DNA from: Anaeroglomus sp964630775 | Lineage (GTDB): Bacteria; Planctomycetota; Phycisphaerae; Sedimentisphaerales; Anaerohalosphaeraceae | Length of the DNA stretch: 64,000 bases | Assembly: GCA_964630775.1 (NCBI GenBank) | Contig: CAZVYY010000001.1 | Location: forward strand, 1 to 64,000 | Direction of reading: 5' to 3' | Part shown: in pieces, positions 1 to 7,519 of the stretch | Layout: each line of letters starts with the position of its first letter | Numbering within the stretch: the first letter of the stretch is position 1 | Notes under the pieces: model-generated | Told to the model about the DNA's origin: nothing | Database searches by the model: none | What the model saw: only the letters and a program-made list of their open reading frames with translations | Made by a program: the position numbers and the translations under genes

Positions 1-118
1 CTTGAAATTTTCCGGTTCGTCGCGGCTAAAAAGCTTTCAGCCGCCAGCTTCCAGCAACAGCATTATCACCGCGGCTGCGCAGGGTAAGTTACCCCATGAG
101 TACGCGCGGCATAAAACG

Positions 119-159
119 GCCCGTGGCCGTCGCGGAATAATCATACTCGTTGGGTATAT
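119..159 (-). repeat. dispersed repeat, copy A
   Basis: Read on the minus strand, this segment matches the plus strand at 14655-14694 over about 40 bases with few mismatches. The shared core is TATACCCAAC, a one-base variation, GTATG, a one-base variation, TTATTCCGCG, then CGGCCAC and GGC. No open frame explains it. It sits just downstream of the minus-strand gene ending at 197. I read it as a member of a short interspersed, REP-like repeat family. A genome-wide count of the core would settle that. Confidence 0.6.
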
Positions 160-196
160 TCAATCTGCAATTTCAAATTTACAATTTACAATAGTA

Positions 197-856
197 TCAT
201 TTCCTGATACACCTCACACCCCCGCCCACAATCATCCGCTCCGGCACGCCGTCCCGCTCCACATCCACCGCAATCCGCAGCCGGTTGAATGCATTGCAAT
301 ACAATGTCTTGTAATAATCATGCCGGAACGCAAAGGTCCTGCCCGCATCGCTTGTCCCGGCCTGTATCACAAACACCATCATCAGCACGCGATACACGCT
401 GACCATCCGCAGCGGCGTCGCATCGACAATATGCTCCGGGCCGTACGTGTTCTCGGGACAGCCCGGCCGCAGTCCCAGCCGCGCCGTAATCTCCTCGGCC
501 GCAATCGCCGCCTGCGGCCCGAACGTCATAATCCGATAAATCAGCCCCGAACCCGTGCCGACCGGGATCGCCGGCGTCTGGCTGTCGGCCCGCACCGCCG
601 AGACCTCAAGCTGTGTTGCTGAAACCACCGCGACCACCTCGTAGGCCGCATGGATCGCACCATCCAGCGATTGCACCACAATCACATGGCCCGCTGCGAC
701 ACCCTTACCGACGAAGTTTTCCCCCACCGCTGAAAACGCCGTGCCTGCCAGTACCCCATTAGCCCCGCTGCACAGCACCTGTCCGGCAAACGGCGACCCC
801 GCAAACACCCCCGGCTCCACCCGCACCACATCCGCATCACACGAAAACAAAACCAT
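197..856 (-). CDS. probable phage virion protein, unknown family
   Basis: A 219-residue protein whose family I do not recognise. The start at 856 is chosen because AGGAG lies seven bases upstream; an upstream in-frame ATG at 949 lacks such a site and adds an unconvincing 31 residues. The sequence is rich in Ala, Gly and Val with alternating hydrophobic stretches. It starts MVLFSCDADVV, with a central segment around GQVLCSGANGVLAG and a tail ending VGGGVRCIRK. No signal peptide or membrane helix is evident. It is on the same strand as the portal, scaffold-like and capsid genes at 4.0-7.2 kb and downstream of them, where head-completion or tail genes usually lie, so a virion role is inferred from position. 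Three unrelated genes now separate it from the capsid gene. Any further structural genes would lie to the left of the window. Confidence 0.55.
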   Translation of the reverse strand: MVLFSCDADVVRVEPGVFAGSPFAGQVLCSGANGVLAGTAFSAVGENFVGKGVAAGHVIVVQSLDGAIHAAYEVVAVVSATQLEVSAVRADSQTPAIPVGTGSGLIYRIMTFGPQAAIAAEEITARLGLRPGCPENTYGPEHIVDATPLRMVSVYRVLMMVFVIQAGTSDAGRTFAFRHDYYKTLYCNAFNRLRIAVDVERDGVPERMIVGGGVRCIRK

Positions 857-1219
857 ACTTAAGCTCCTTTCGATTAAAATAATGACTGATAATTGAATTT
901 CTCCCTTGAAATATTGTAGCTCAAGCCTCCGTGCTTGAGAATAAATCAACCTCCGCCACTGGCGGATTCCTTAATTTTGTTTTATGATATGTTCTTCTAC
1001 CCACTGGGCATAAAGAATGGTAATAGACAAGATGTGCAAAACACATCCCGACTTTGACCCCGGCGGGGTCTTATAAAATAGCCGGGCGTGGAAACGCCCG
1101 GAAAGCAATCTCCCTCCCCCAAAAGCCCCGGCGGGGCGACACAAAACTATTTTCACAGCACCTTTTCACTTGCTTTTATGCATTGAATTATCTATCATCT
1201 CCTGCAAGGAGATCGACTT
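857..1219. repeat. gene-free stretch packed with short hairpins
   Basis: I see no convincing gene here. The stretch holds a run of small perfect hairpins: CTCAAGC/GCTTGAG near 921-941, CCGCC/GGCGG near 953-966, GACCCC/GGGGTC near 1056-1070, CCGGGCG/CGCCCGG near 1082-1102 and GCCCC/GGGGC near 1124-1137. Reverse-complemented, the 1070-1140 part matches 14590-14657, including CGGGCGTTTCCACGCCCGG followed by CTATTTTATA. This makes it a second copy of the dispersed repeat family. A short frame at 971-1156 on the minus strand runs through the repeat and is not a gene. Confidence 0.6.
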
Positions 1220-1533
1220 ATAACCGAAAACACAAAATCAAAATTCAGCTCGTACAAAGCAGAAATCATCCTGATTGTACTGATGACCCTGATCGCTGTT
1301 ATCCTGACCGCTCATTTTTTTCTAAGAGAAGCCGGTGCGGTCAAGTTCCTGCGGGGAAATGAGAAATGGGTTCACAAGCATGTGGATGTGGCGGCGCGTT
1401 CGGTCATTGGGGTCTGCGCATCGGCCCCGCCGACATGGAAACACCTCAGGAAGGCCACATCGTGATAGACGAGGCGACCTACGAATACCAGCGCCCCATC
1501 GAGCCGGGCGTCTATATCTTCAACCGCGGCTGA
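1220..1533 (+). pseudogene. decayed small membrane-anchored protein gene
   Basis: Two overlapping frames look like one broken gene. The first encodes ENTKSKFSSYKAEIIL followed by a strongly hydrophobic helix (IVLMTLIAVILTAHFF) and continues to VHKHVDVAARS. There it runs out of sense, and the neighbouring frame takes over with FGHWGLRIGPADMETPQEG and ends YEYQRPIEPGVYIFNRG before a TGA at 1531. A Shine-Dalgarno sequence, AAGGAG (1206-1211), sits eight bases before an ATA at 1220, as if an ATG had mutated. The frames join near 1397-1402. The product would have been about 104 residues: a short cytoplasmic tail, one transmembrane helix and a small outer domain. It converges on the gene ending at 1541. 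Family unknown. A sequencing error could mimic the frameshift but not easily the lost start codon as well. Confidence 0.45.
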
Positions 1534-1540
1534 GACTGCG

Positions 1541-1960
1541 TCAGCTTTCTTTGGTTTCCCCATCCCACAGGGACGAATCCTTCCAGGTCATAATCAAAAA
1601 CCACGGCAGCCCGCCGGTGTCGGCAATCAAAATACAAATCGCCAGAATCCCGGTCAGCAGATGCTGGAAATTAAACAGGACCGCCGCAATCACCGCTACG
1701 GTTCCCAGGCCGGGAATGCCGGAAACGTAACTGTAGCCGTCCATGGATTTCTGTTTTCTATAATAAAGCCACGGCCGCAGGTATGATAAATGCAGATTCA
1801 ACAGAGCAATCGCCCCCGCCCCGCCAAGCAAAACAAGCCCCGTCGTTCCGTCCGGCTTGCTGTGACGGAGCGTAAGCCCGATACTGATCATCACCAGCCA
1901 GACCGGCAGGCCGCAAAGCACAATCCCCATCCCCCGCCGCATATAATTATATTTCTTCAT
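1541..1960 (-). CDS. small multi-pass membrane protein, function unknown
   Basis: A 139-residue protein with about four hydrophobic helices: GIVLCGLPVWLVMISIGL, GLVLLGGAGAIALLNLHL, GTVAVIAAVLFNF and LTGILAICILIADTGGL. A conspicuous polar motif, SMDGYSYVSGIPG, follows a basic YYRKQK segment. The ATG abuts the TGA of the PIN gene upstream with no gap, so translation is probably coupled and the protein probably belongs to the XRE-ImmA/PIN operon. AGGAT lies within the end of the PIN gene as a weak ribosome site. I do not recognise a named family. It could be an accessory membrane component or immunity-like protein of the toxin-antitoxin-like pair, or a passenger. That role is inference from gene order only. 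Confidence 0.7.
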   Translation of the reverse strand: MKKYNYMRRGMGIVLCGLPVWLVMISIGLTLRHSKPDGTTGLVLLGGAGAIALLNLHLSYLRPWLYYRKQKSMDGYSYVSGIPGLGTVAVIAAVLFNFQHLLTGILAICILIADTGGLPWFLIMTWKDSSLWDGETKES

Positions 1961-2446
1961 TCAAAATCCTTTAACATGCTCCACCTGCCCCTTTCGCGTC
2001 ACACTCAGCCGGAATTGCCGGGTGTATTGAACATCAAGCGAGGATCGTCCCATACCCATTTTTTGCAGCAATTCTTCCAGCGATATCCCCTGTTCGGCAC
2101 GATTCAGCAGGCCGAGTGTTTTGTAAACAATCTCATCGCCCGACGATAACAGCCACGACTCGCGGCTCTCCATTAAATACGCCAGCGACTCCGCCTCGCC
2201 CGGATCCATGCGGTCCAGATAAGCCGGCCCCAATCGATTCTTGAACGTCTCGATGGATTTCAATGAGGCCGATACACAGCGAATTTTACCGCTTCGAATG
2301 TCGGGCTGCAAATCATAGCTCATGACTTCCTGCACCACCGTCTCGGTCAGCGTCACATCGCACTGGCTGATAAATTGCTCCCAAAGTCCAAGCTCATTCA
2401 GATAAATCACTACATTGGCGTCAAGCAACAGAAGTCGGTATTTCAT
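1961..2446 (-). CDS. PIN-domain ribonuclease (toxin-like)
   Basis: A 161-residue protein with the PIN-domain layout: a hydrophobic first strand ending in an aspartate (LLLLDANVVI, Asp9), a glutamate near residue 40 (ETVVQEV), the mid-protein GEAESLAYL segment (Glu84/Glu86), and SSGDE with Asp104. Such acidic residues bind metal and cut RNA in this family. The start at 2446 is preferred because the domain begins right there; the longer frame upstream just reads through the preceding gene. The start overlaps the end of the XRE-ImmA gene by 26 bases, which indicates translational coupling. PIN proteins are frequently toxins, and here the partner would be the HTH-peptidase encoded just upstream. 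The function as a toxin is inferred; the PIN fold is well supported. Confidence 0.8.
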   Translation of the reverse strand: MKYRLLLLDANVVIYLNELGLWEQFISQCDVTLTETVVQEVMSYDLQPDIRSGKIRCVSASLKSIETFKNRLGPAYLDRMDPGEAESLAYLMESRESWLLSSGDEIVYKTLGLLNRAEQGISLEELLQKMGMGRSSLDVQYTRQFRLSVTRKGQVEHVKGF

Positions 2447-3512
2447 AATCCACGTCCCTGCACAGATACTGCTGAGCCTCCTTACGGCTGATATGTAAAT
2501 ACTTTGCCAATTGCCCCAGCGACATTTCGCCTTTGCGAAATACCTGGATGGCCAAAGCCCGATACCGTTCCGGATAAAGCGGCGGACGAAACTCATCTTT
2601 GCGTTCCGTCTGCTTTACATACTCCTTCGCTTCATCAATATATTGTCGAGTTTGTTCTTCCTTCCAACGGTAAAGAAATTGCATCCGCCACAGCAGCGAT
2701 TCGAGCGACACATCAAACTGCCTGGCGACACTGTCCAGCTTACTCAGAGCGATATTGCCCGAGGATTCCGACACTTTATGAAGAGCATCCATAACTGCTT
2801 CATACGGTAAAAGCAAATTACCTGCAAAACATGTGGCGAATTTTTCTTCCTGCGGATTGGGTTCACATACGCCCTGGGTGTGTCCAAAACGCTCCCAGGT
2901 CAACAAATGAAACAACTCATGCGCCAAATCATGATTGCGCCGCCATCGACAGCATTGTGAATTTAAAAGAATTGCTTCTCCAAAGAGTTTCGATTTGGCG
3001 CAGGCCGCAGTACCGAGAGCTCCCAGGTCCATATAAAATATCTTGACTCCATAGACTTCTTCAAGAACAGTACTCAGACTTTCACCCGGCCGATCCCCCA
3101 GACCTAAATTCCGGCGGGCATCATTGGCAAGAGATTCCGCCTCTGAATATCCAAACCGTTCACCAGGCAGATCGATTGGCGGTAATTGTCGGGATGGAAA
3201 ATCACCGGCCCACTGTTCAATCTGCCGATATTGTCGGCAAAGCTGGATAAATTCAGCCCCGATCTGGCTTTCATTGTCCGGCCGATTCCGCCACAAAACA
3301 AGCTGCCCCCCCTCCGCAGATTGCTCAAAGAAAAAACTGATCGGAACACGATACACCTCCGCCAGCTTGGATAATTGGGCAAATTTAGGCTCTGCCCGCC
3401 CGCGTTCGTAGGAATTGATACAGGAATCGTCAATTCCCGTGAATGCGGCCACTTTTTCGAGTGTGTAGCCGGCAAATTCCCGTGCCTGTTTTAGTCGTTC
3501 TGAAATGCTCAT
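2421..3512 (-). CDS. XRE-family regulator fused to ImmA/IrrE metallopeptidase
   Basis: A 363-residue two-part protein. Residues 6-60 are an XRE helix-turn-helix (RLKQAREFAGYTLEKVA, INSYERGRAEP). Residues 120-290 are an ImmA/IrrE zinc peptidase with the active motif HELFH at 198-202. The C-terminus (about 315-350, MSLGQLAKYLHISRKEA) looks like a second small HTH. Family knowledge: ImmA-type peptidases cleave or control repressors, and fused forms act as antitoxins or stress-responsive regulators. The gene leads an operon with the PIN nuclease (26-base overlap) and a membrane protein. A perfect 12-bp inverted repeat just upstream is a likely site for self-repression. The start at 3512 has GGAAGG about ten bases before it. 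Confidence 0.85.
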   Translation of the reverse strand: MSISERLKQAREFAGYTLEKVAAFTGIDDSCINSYERGRAEPKFAQLSKLAEVYRVPISFFFEQSAEGGQLVLWRNRPDNESQIGAEFIQLCRQYRQIEQWAGDFPSRQLPPIDLPGERFGYSEAESLANDARRNLGLGDRPGESLSTVLEEVYGVKIFYMDLGALGTAACAKSKLFGEAILLNSQCCRWRRNHDLAHELFHLLTWERFGHTQGVCEPNPQEEKFATCFAGNLLLPYEAVMDALHKVSESSGNIALSKLDSVARQFDVSLESLLWRMQFLYRWKEEQTRQYIDEAKEYVKQTERKDEFRPPLYPERYRALAIQVFRKGEMSLGQLAKYLHISRKEAQQYLCRDVDYEIPTSVA

Positions 3513-3533
3513 ATCATCTATTTCCCTTCCTAT

Positions 3534-3582
3534 ACAAGAAATATACTAAATATTCGACATTATTTCAATATATATTTCTTGT
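3534..3582. promoter_or_regulatory. inverted-repeat operator before the XRE-ImmA operon
   Basis: ACAAGAAATATA at 3534-3545 is repeated exactly in inverted form as TATATTTCTTGT at 3571-3582, giving 12 of 12 paired positions around a 25-base AT-rich spacer. The first arm ends 22 bases upstream of the start codon at 3512. Position and symmetry fit a dimeric or tetrameric XRE repressor binding its own promoter. No other gene reads away from this site closely enough to compete for it. Confidence 0.6.
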
Positions 3583-3784
3583 TTTGTAAGATTTTATTAC
3601 ATTAAGGACTCACAGAATCCATTATCCACCTCGACCCTTTCCGATCTAAACCACCTCTTTCAAACAGCTTCTCGGCAATCTCGCTCACTATTTCAATTAA
3701 AGACCTAAATACTCCACTTGCAATCCGTTCGAGGTTGTGCTATAGTCGCCTCTGCAAGAAGACAATAAATTAAGGACGCAAAGA
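3583..3784. other. intergenic stretch with a short direct repeat
   Basis: No gene is supported. TTAAGGACTCACAGAAT near 3602 and TTAAGGACGCAAAGAAT near 3771 are direct repeats differing at two positions. The second one carries the ribosome site and ATG of the small frame at 3785. The first would place ATC where the second has ATG, so it may be a leftover of a duplicated gene start. Confidence 0.35.
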
Positions 3785-3907
3785 ATGGAGATGCCTACTC
3801 AGCAGGCTATCGACCTTTTCCAAAAAGCCTACGATCTCGACCCGCAGCCCTCCCGCAAAAATAACCTCGACAACGCCCTATCCGCTGTCGCAGAAAAGAA
3901 AGCATAA
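3785..3907 (+). CDS. 40-residue ORF with a TPR-like segment
   Basis: A short frame, MEMPTQQAIDLFQKAYDLDP onward, ending AEKKA. It has AAGGA placed about eight bases before the ATG. The AIDLFQKAYDLDPQPS segment resembles the second helix and turn of a tetratricopeptide repeat, so this may be a remnant of a longer TPR protein rather than a complete gene. It stands alone between the XRE-ImmA operon and the capsid gene, on the opposite strand to both. Whether it is expressed cannot be told from sequence. Confidence 0.35.
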   Translation: MEMPTQQAIDLFQKAYDLDPQPSRKNNLDNALSAVAEKKA

Positions 3908-4009
3908 AACAGGGATGCTGCCTAATGGGTTGTGCTGCTGACAGACAGCACCCCTGCATAATGTAATACAATTTACCCTATGAACTTGTCAAAGAAAGAA
4001 AACGAACCG

Positions 4010-4045
4010 CCGGAGGGAGAGACGCGAGTGGCCCTCGGCCTCCGG
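4010..4045 (-). terminator. possible terminator after the capsid gene
   Basis: CCGGAGG (4010-4016) pairs with CCTCCGG (4039-4045) around a long loop. On the minus strand it is followed by a T-rich run (TTTTCTTTCTTT). It starts eight bases past the capsid stop codon. The loop is long and the T-run is interrupted, so this is a moderate call. Confidence 0.4.
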
Positions 4046-4052
4046 ATAGTGA

Positions 4053-5207
4053 TTATCCCTTATTCAGGCCTTTGATGAGGCCGTGGGCGGCTTCGTTTTT
4101 GAGTTCCAGCGTATACTCGCCGATGAGTTCGCCGCACTCGTAGTCGCCGGAGGAGGCCAGCGGCTTGAAGTGGAAGCTGCGTCCGGCCAGCGGCATCACG
4201 GCCAGCCGCGACGAATCGAGCAGCAGCACCGCATCCTGCGGCATCCAGCGGGTCGTGACAATCCGGCAGACGCCGAAGTCGGACTGGTACACGCTGACCA
4301 TGTCGCGGTAGGCGGTGTCGTCGGGGCCATAGCTGCGCTGCGCGGTCAGGAACGAATTGATGCGGCGTTTCTGGCAGCCGTTGACAACGATCAGGTCGAT
4401 ATTGCCGCTGCTGGTCTCCCAGATTTTGCGGAGGGCGTAATTGATTTTGGCCTCGTCCAGATCCAGCCCGGCGGGGAAATCCCCGGTCCCGGCGGTAAAG
4501 ACACTGGTGGTCAGGTGCTGGATGATGCCGCGCATCGTGCGGCGTACCGCGGGTGCGCCCTGCGGATTGACGGACGCCTGGCCACCGTTGATGACGGTGT
4601 TTTCGAGGTCACGCAGCAGTTCGCGGAGGCGTTCCTGTTTCTGGTAGTCCATTTCGTCAGCCAGACCGAGCTGATTGGCCGCCAGATCCGAGCCGCTGAC
4701 TTCGACGGCGGCGGTGAAGATTTGCGTGAAGTTGCTTTTGCGGACGCGATGGGTGAACCGCGCCGCGGGCTTGTCGGCGCCTTCGAGGGCGGCGTTGCCG
4801 AGGATGTTGATGACCTGTTCGTCTTCCACATCTTCGGGGGTGGTGCCCGCATAGCCGCGAACCACGGTCAGGGCGCTGCCGGTGATGGCGGTGACCAGCA
4901 TCAGTTCGTACGAGCCGTCGATTTGAATCTGGTCGCCAACGCGGAAGCGGCCGGGATTATTCACATTGAACGCAGTGCAGGCTGCCGGATTCACGATGCC
5001 ATCGTCGCGCACGGTGTCCTTGTTGGGCAGCAGTTCGTCTTCCAGCCACTGGTGCCAGGTCGATGCCGCCGACCGCAGCGAATCGCCGAGGGCATCGAGC
5101 AGCGGGGTTTCATAGGGCGAAACGATCCCGATGATATCCGATACGTCTTCGGCCAGTTCGGGCAGGCTGGCGCCCGCAGTATAGGTTGATTTTCCGGTAA
5201 ACGACAT
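4053..5207 (-). CDS. SU10-type (DUF5309) phage major capsid protein
   Basis: A 384-residue protein that I recognise as the DUF5309/SU10 major capsid family, an HK97-fold group. The hallmarks seen are an N-terminus about escaping a membrane of the mature shell and settling on one target (SPYETPLLDALGDS), an early Trp-rich W-E-D segment (STWHQWLEDEL), a central TQIFTAAVEVSG motif, and DMVSVYQSDFGVCRIVTTRW near the C-terminus. Length is normal for the family. The start at 5207 has AGGAGC a few bases before it and skips a poor upstream ATG. It follows the scaffold-like gene by 41 bases. Together with the portal it forms a head-gene cassette, yet no terminase, protease or tail genes are visible on either side. 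Confidence 0.8.
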   Translation of the reverse strand: MSFTGKSTYTAGASLPELAEDVSDIIGIVSPYETPLLDALGDSLRSAASTWHQWLEDELLPNKDTVRDDGIVNPAACTAFNVNNPGRFRVGDQIQIDGSYELMLVTAITGSALTVVRGYAGTTPEDVEDEQVINILGNAALEGADKPAARFTHRVRKSNFTQIFTAAVEVSGSDLAANQLGLADEMDYQKQERLRELLRDLENTVINGGQASVNPQGAPAVRRTMRGIIQHLTTSVFTAGTGDFPAGLDLDEAKINYALRKIWETSSGNIDLIVVNGCQKRRINSFLTAQRSYGPDDTAYRDMVSVYQSDFGVCRIVTTRWMPQDAVLLLDSSRLAVMPLAGRSFHFKPLASSGDYECGELIGEYTLELKNEAAHGLIKGLNKG

Positions 5208-5248
5208 AAACGCTCCTTTCAATAATTAATGGTTGTTTGAATTATTTT

Positions 5249-5659
5249 TTATTTTCTGCGTGTTTTCATATACAGCATCAGTTGTTTGCGGTCGGCGGAG
5301 GCAGGCTTTGTGTTCTGCTGTGCGGGGCCGGGCTTGTCTTTTTTGCCGCGGGTGGGCTGCATAGCCTGCGGCGTGACCAGCGGCGTAAACAGATAGGGCT
5401 TTTCGCGTTTGAGCTGGTCGATGACCTGCTCGGGTTTTGCGTCTTTGTTCTGCGTCAGACGCTGCTCGGCGAGCAGGATAGCCGCTTCCATATCCGCGAC
5501 GCCGGCGGCGGTGAGTGTGTCGCGCAGCCGCTGTTGGGCGCGGACCTGTGAGAGGGTCTGCTCCAATTGCCGGCGAAGCAATTCGGTTTCTTCGAGTTTT
5601 CGGCGGGTGTCGCTTAGCTCCTGGTCTGCCGCCTGGGTTTTGGGGTCGTTGTCTGTCAT
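5249..5659 (-). CDS. scaffold-like coiled-coil head protein
   Basis: A 136-residue, highly charged protein. Residues 10-50 form a long heptad-like coiled coil (ELSDTRRKLEETELLRRQLE). A short conserved-looking region follows (KREKPYLFTP), and then a Pro/Lys/Gln-rich tail. This layout and its place between portal and capsid genes are typical of phage scaffolding or head-assembly proteins, which share little sequence. The start at 5659 is chosen because AGGAG sits six bases before it; two other in-frame ATGs at 5674 and 5665 lie at or before the site. The assignment rests on context and coiled-coil content, not on a recognised family. Confidence 0.6.
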   Translation of the reverse strand: MTDNDPKTQAADQELSDTRRKLEETELLRRQLEQTLSQVRAQQRLRDTLTAAGVADMEAAILLAEQRLTQNKDAKPEQVIDQLKREKPYLFTPLVTPQAMQPTRGKKDKPGPAQQNTKPASADRKQLMLYMKTRRK

Positions 5660-5694
5660 GTTCATCTCCTTCATTATGGTATAACGTTTAGTTT

Positions 5695-7209
5695 CTATTG
5701 CACTTTCTGTTCGCTATGGTCGGGGATGTCGGGCAACTGCGATTTAAGCTGTGCCTGCTGGAGTTTGTCCAGTTCGTCTTCGGGCAGCGGGTTTGGAAAC
5801 TCGATATCGAGGATGCGATCCTGCGGGTCGGTATGGTAGAGGCCCGCTTTGTCGAGGATGTCGAGGACCATTTGTCCGATCTGGCGGATGCCGCGGCCGT
5901 AGGTGAATTGCTTGCGGGCGGTGCGGGCGAGGGTGCCCATGAAGGTCAGCTTCAGTGCGACGCCGCTGGTGAGGTTGCCGAGTTTGTTTTTGAGGACGCC
6001 GGCGACGACGGGTGTGACGCCGGAGATTTTGTCCATTGCTTCGCGGATTTCGGCGATGTGCATGTTTTCGCTGGGCATGGCCTGGTCGCCGCCGAAGGCC
6101 TCGATGGAGGCATCGGGATTGTCGGTGCACCACATCCGGCCGGGGGCGATGGGTTTGTCGGTGACGTCGTCGATGCCTTTGACCAGGTACATCTTGAAGG
6201 CCTGCATGGTCAATCGGCTGGCGCGGTCGCTGAGGCGGGTGTTGAGTTCGTCCTGCAGGGCGACCAACTGGGCGACGTCGCTGATGCCTTCATAGAACAG
6301 CGGCTGGGCGATATTCTGGATATGCACGACCGGCACAAAGCCCATCGGATTGACGGACTGGGCGATGCGGTTGCCGTCTTCGTAGCGCTGCCAGCCGTCG
6401 GGGCCGATGATTTCGGTAACGGCGACGGTCTGACGGCGCGAGGCGGTGTTGCGGAAAAACTGCGGCAGCGATTGGCCGTCGTTGGCGATGTCGTTTTTGG
6501 CCTGATAGAAATGTTGTATGTAATACCGGATTTTCCGGCAGTCGTTTTCATCGAGGACAGGCAGTGCTCGGGGAGCGTCGATGAGTTCCAGGTCGATGGT
6601 CTCTGCGTGATGCAGGACGGATTGAACCCCATTGCTTAACAAAGAACTCGAATCAATCGGCGGTGAGCCGGCAAGACGTGCAAGGATGGCGGGACCTGGT
6701 CTGACGATGCAATCGACAAACCCATAGACGCCGCCGAGCACTGCCATATCCTGAAACAAGCCGATCCCGCCGTTGGCATCGAACACAGCCTTGAGAATCT
6801 GTTCAATGTCTCTGCGTCGAGCAGCATCGGGGGAGCGGCTGATAATTCTGATTTCTTTTCCGAAGAGAAAATCGACCATGGCGTTGATGCGCCAGGCGAT
6901 GTCGTTTTCGATGACGACTTCCTTGCGCTGGATGTCGGGCAGGACGCTGCCGGCGAGGATCCCGTCGCGGTCGGAGTACACGACGCCGGTGATGCGCGAG
7001 GGCAGGCCCATTTCCTGCGCCTGGATATAGGAACGTGCGGATTCGGACTGTTTGGCAACGGCGGTCGCGATGGGCGTGGTGGGGTTCTGGTAGTAATCCC
7101 AGAGCCGGGCGTAGTGGTTGTCCTGGTCGGGCCACTGTTCGGTGATGAGCCACTGGACGAATTCTTCGCTGAGTCGGCCGGGGCCGAAGAGGGTAAAATC
7201 GAATGCCAT
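5695..7209 (-). CDS. phage portal protein
   Basis: A 504-residue protein with the character of a phage portal. It has an N-terminal stretch with an early ENDIAWRINAMVDFLFGKE motif, typical of the SPP1/SU10-like portal wing, then DSSSLLSNGVQSVLHHAE, a GFVPVVHIQN strand, and a C-terminal helical crown (SGVALKLTFMGTLARTARK). In the family, twelve copies form the ring through which DNA enters the head. The start at 7209 follows AAGGAA at good spacing; the frame extends upstream but without a better site. It is the first gene of the cassette, 35 bases before the scaffold-like gene. No large terminase is seen upstream. The next gene, at 7520, faces away and belongs to a different operon. Confidence 0.75.
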   Translation of the reverse strand: MAFDFTLFGPGRLSEEFVQWLITEQWPDQDNHYARLWDYYQNPTTPIATAVAKQSESARSYIQAQEMGLPSRITGVVYSDRDGILAGSVLPDIQRKEVVIENDIAWRINAMVDFLFGKEIRIISRSPDAARRRDIEQILKAVFDANGGIGLFQDMAVLGGVYGFVDCIVRPGPAILARLAGSPPIDSSSLLSNGVQSVLHHAETIDLELIDAPRALPVLDENDCRKIRYYIQHFYQAKNDIANDGQSLPQFFRNTASRRQTVAVTEIIGPDGWQRYEDGNRIAQSVNPMGFVPVVHIQNIAQPLFYEGISDVAQLVALQDELNTRLSDRASRLTMQAFKMYLVKGIDDVTDKPIAPGRMWCTDNPDASIEAFGGDQAMPSENMHIAEIREAMDKISGVTPVVAGVLKNKLGNLTSGVALKLTFMGTLARTARKQFTYGRGIRQIGQMVLDILDKAGLYHTDPQDRILDIEFPNPLPEDELDKLQQAQLKSQLPDIPDHSEQKVQ

Positions 7210-7380
7210 GGTTAGTTCCTTCCTTTTGTTTTTTTGTTTATTCACTTTTTAAATTTTCATGTGCCTCCGTATAGGGGACGGTTTTGCAATTTTTGTTCGA
7301 AAAATCGAAATAGCACAGGGCGTGAGATTTTTTAAGTCCAGGCGGGATAAGGAGAAGAAATTTTTTATTTTTTTTGTGAA

Positions 7381-7417
7381 TAGCAAGATAGTGTTAGCGT
7401 AATTTGTGCTATGTGGA
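7381..7417 (+). repeat. 37-bp inverted-repeat arm, left copy
   Basis: This segment, with core GTGTTAGCGTAATTTG, recurs in reverse complement at 25256-25292 with 35 of 37 positions identical, including 28 in a row (7390-7417 against 25256-25283). Both copies lie 100 to 140 bases upstream of a regulator gene (cecR here, arsR there). Chance does not explain an identity this long. It may be a binding site, a mobile-element end or part of a larger repeat family. Confidence 0.75.
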
Positions 7418-7454
7418 CACGATGGGTATTGAATCAACAAACAAATTCAATCGC

Positions 7455-7483
7455 TTGACTTAAACTATTGTTTTAATTATAAT
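7455..7483 (+). promoter_or_regulatory. cecR-ybh operon promoter
   Basis: TTGACT and TATAAT are separated by exactly 17 bases, a near-perfect housekeeping-sigma promoter. The expected transcript start is about 30 bases before the cecR start codon. TTAAAC-TATT-GTTTTAA within the spacer is a rough palindrome and could be the CecR operator (inference). Confidence 0.75.
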
Positions 7484-7519
7484 ACAGAAATACATAGTCC
7501 CTATCAAAAAGGTTAAACA

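Larger units (their letters stand above)
7210..7519. promoter_or_regulatory. divergent control region between portal gene and cecR
   Basis: A 310-base AT-rich gap. The cecR promoter (7455-7483) and a 37-bp inverted-repeat arm (7381-7417) lie here and are listed separately. The left part carries T-rich and A-rich tracts and the sequence TCGAAAAATCGA, with no further recognisable site. Confidence 0.6.

Noticed and set aside
2..622. 206-residue open frame on the plus strand
   Set aside because: It runs through the dispersed repeat and opposite a better-supported minus-strand gene, and has a Pro/His/Arg-rich antisense composition.
971..1156. 61-residue frame on the minus strand
   Set aside because: It is formed by hairpin repeats shared with 14590-14657.
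4083..5189. 368-residue open frame on the plus strand
   Set aside because: It is the antisense of the capsid gene; the capsid motifs and ribosome site support the minus strand.
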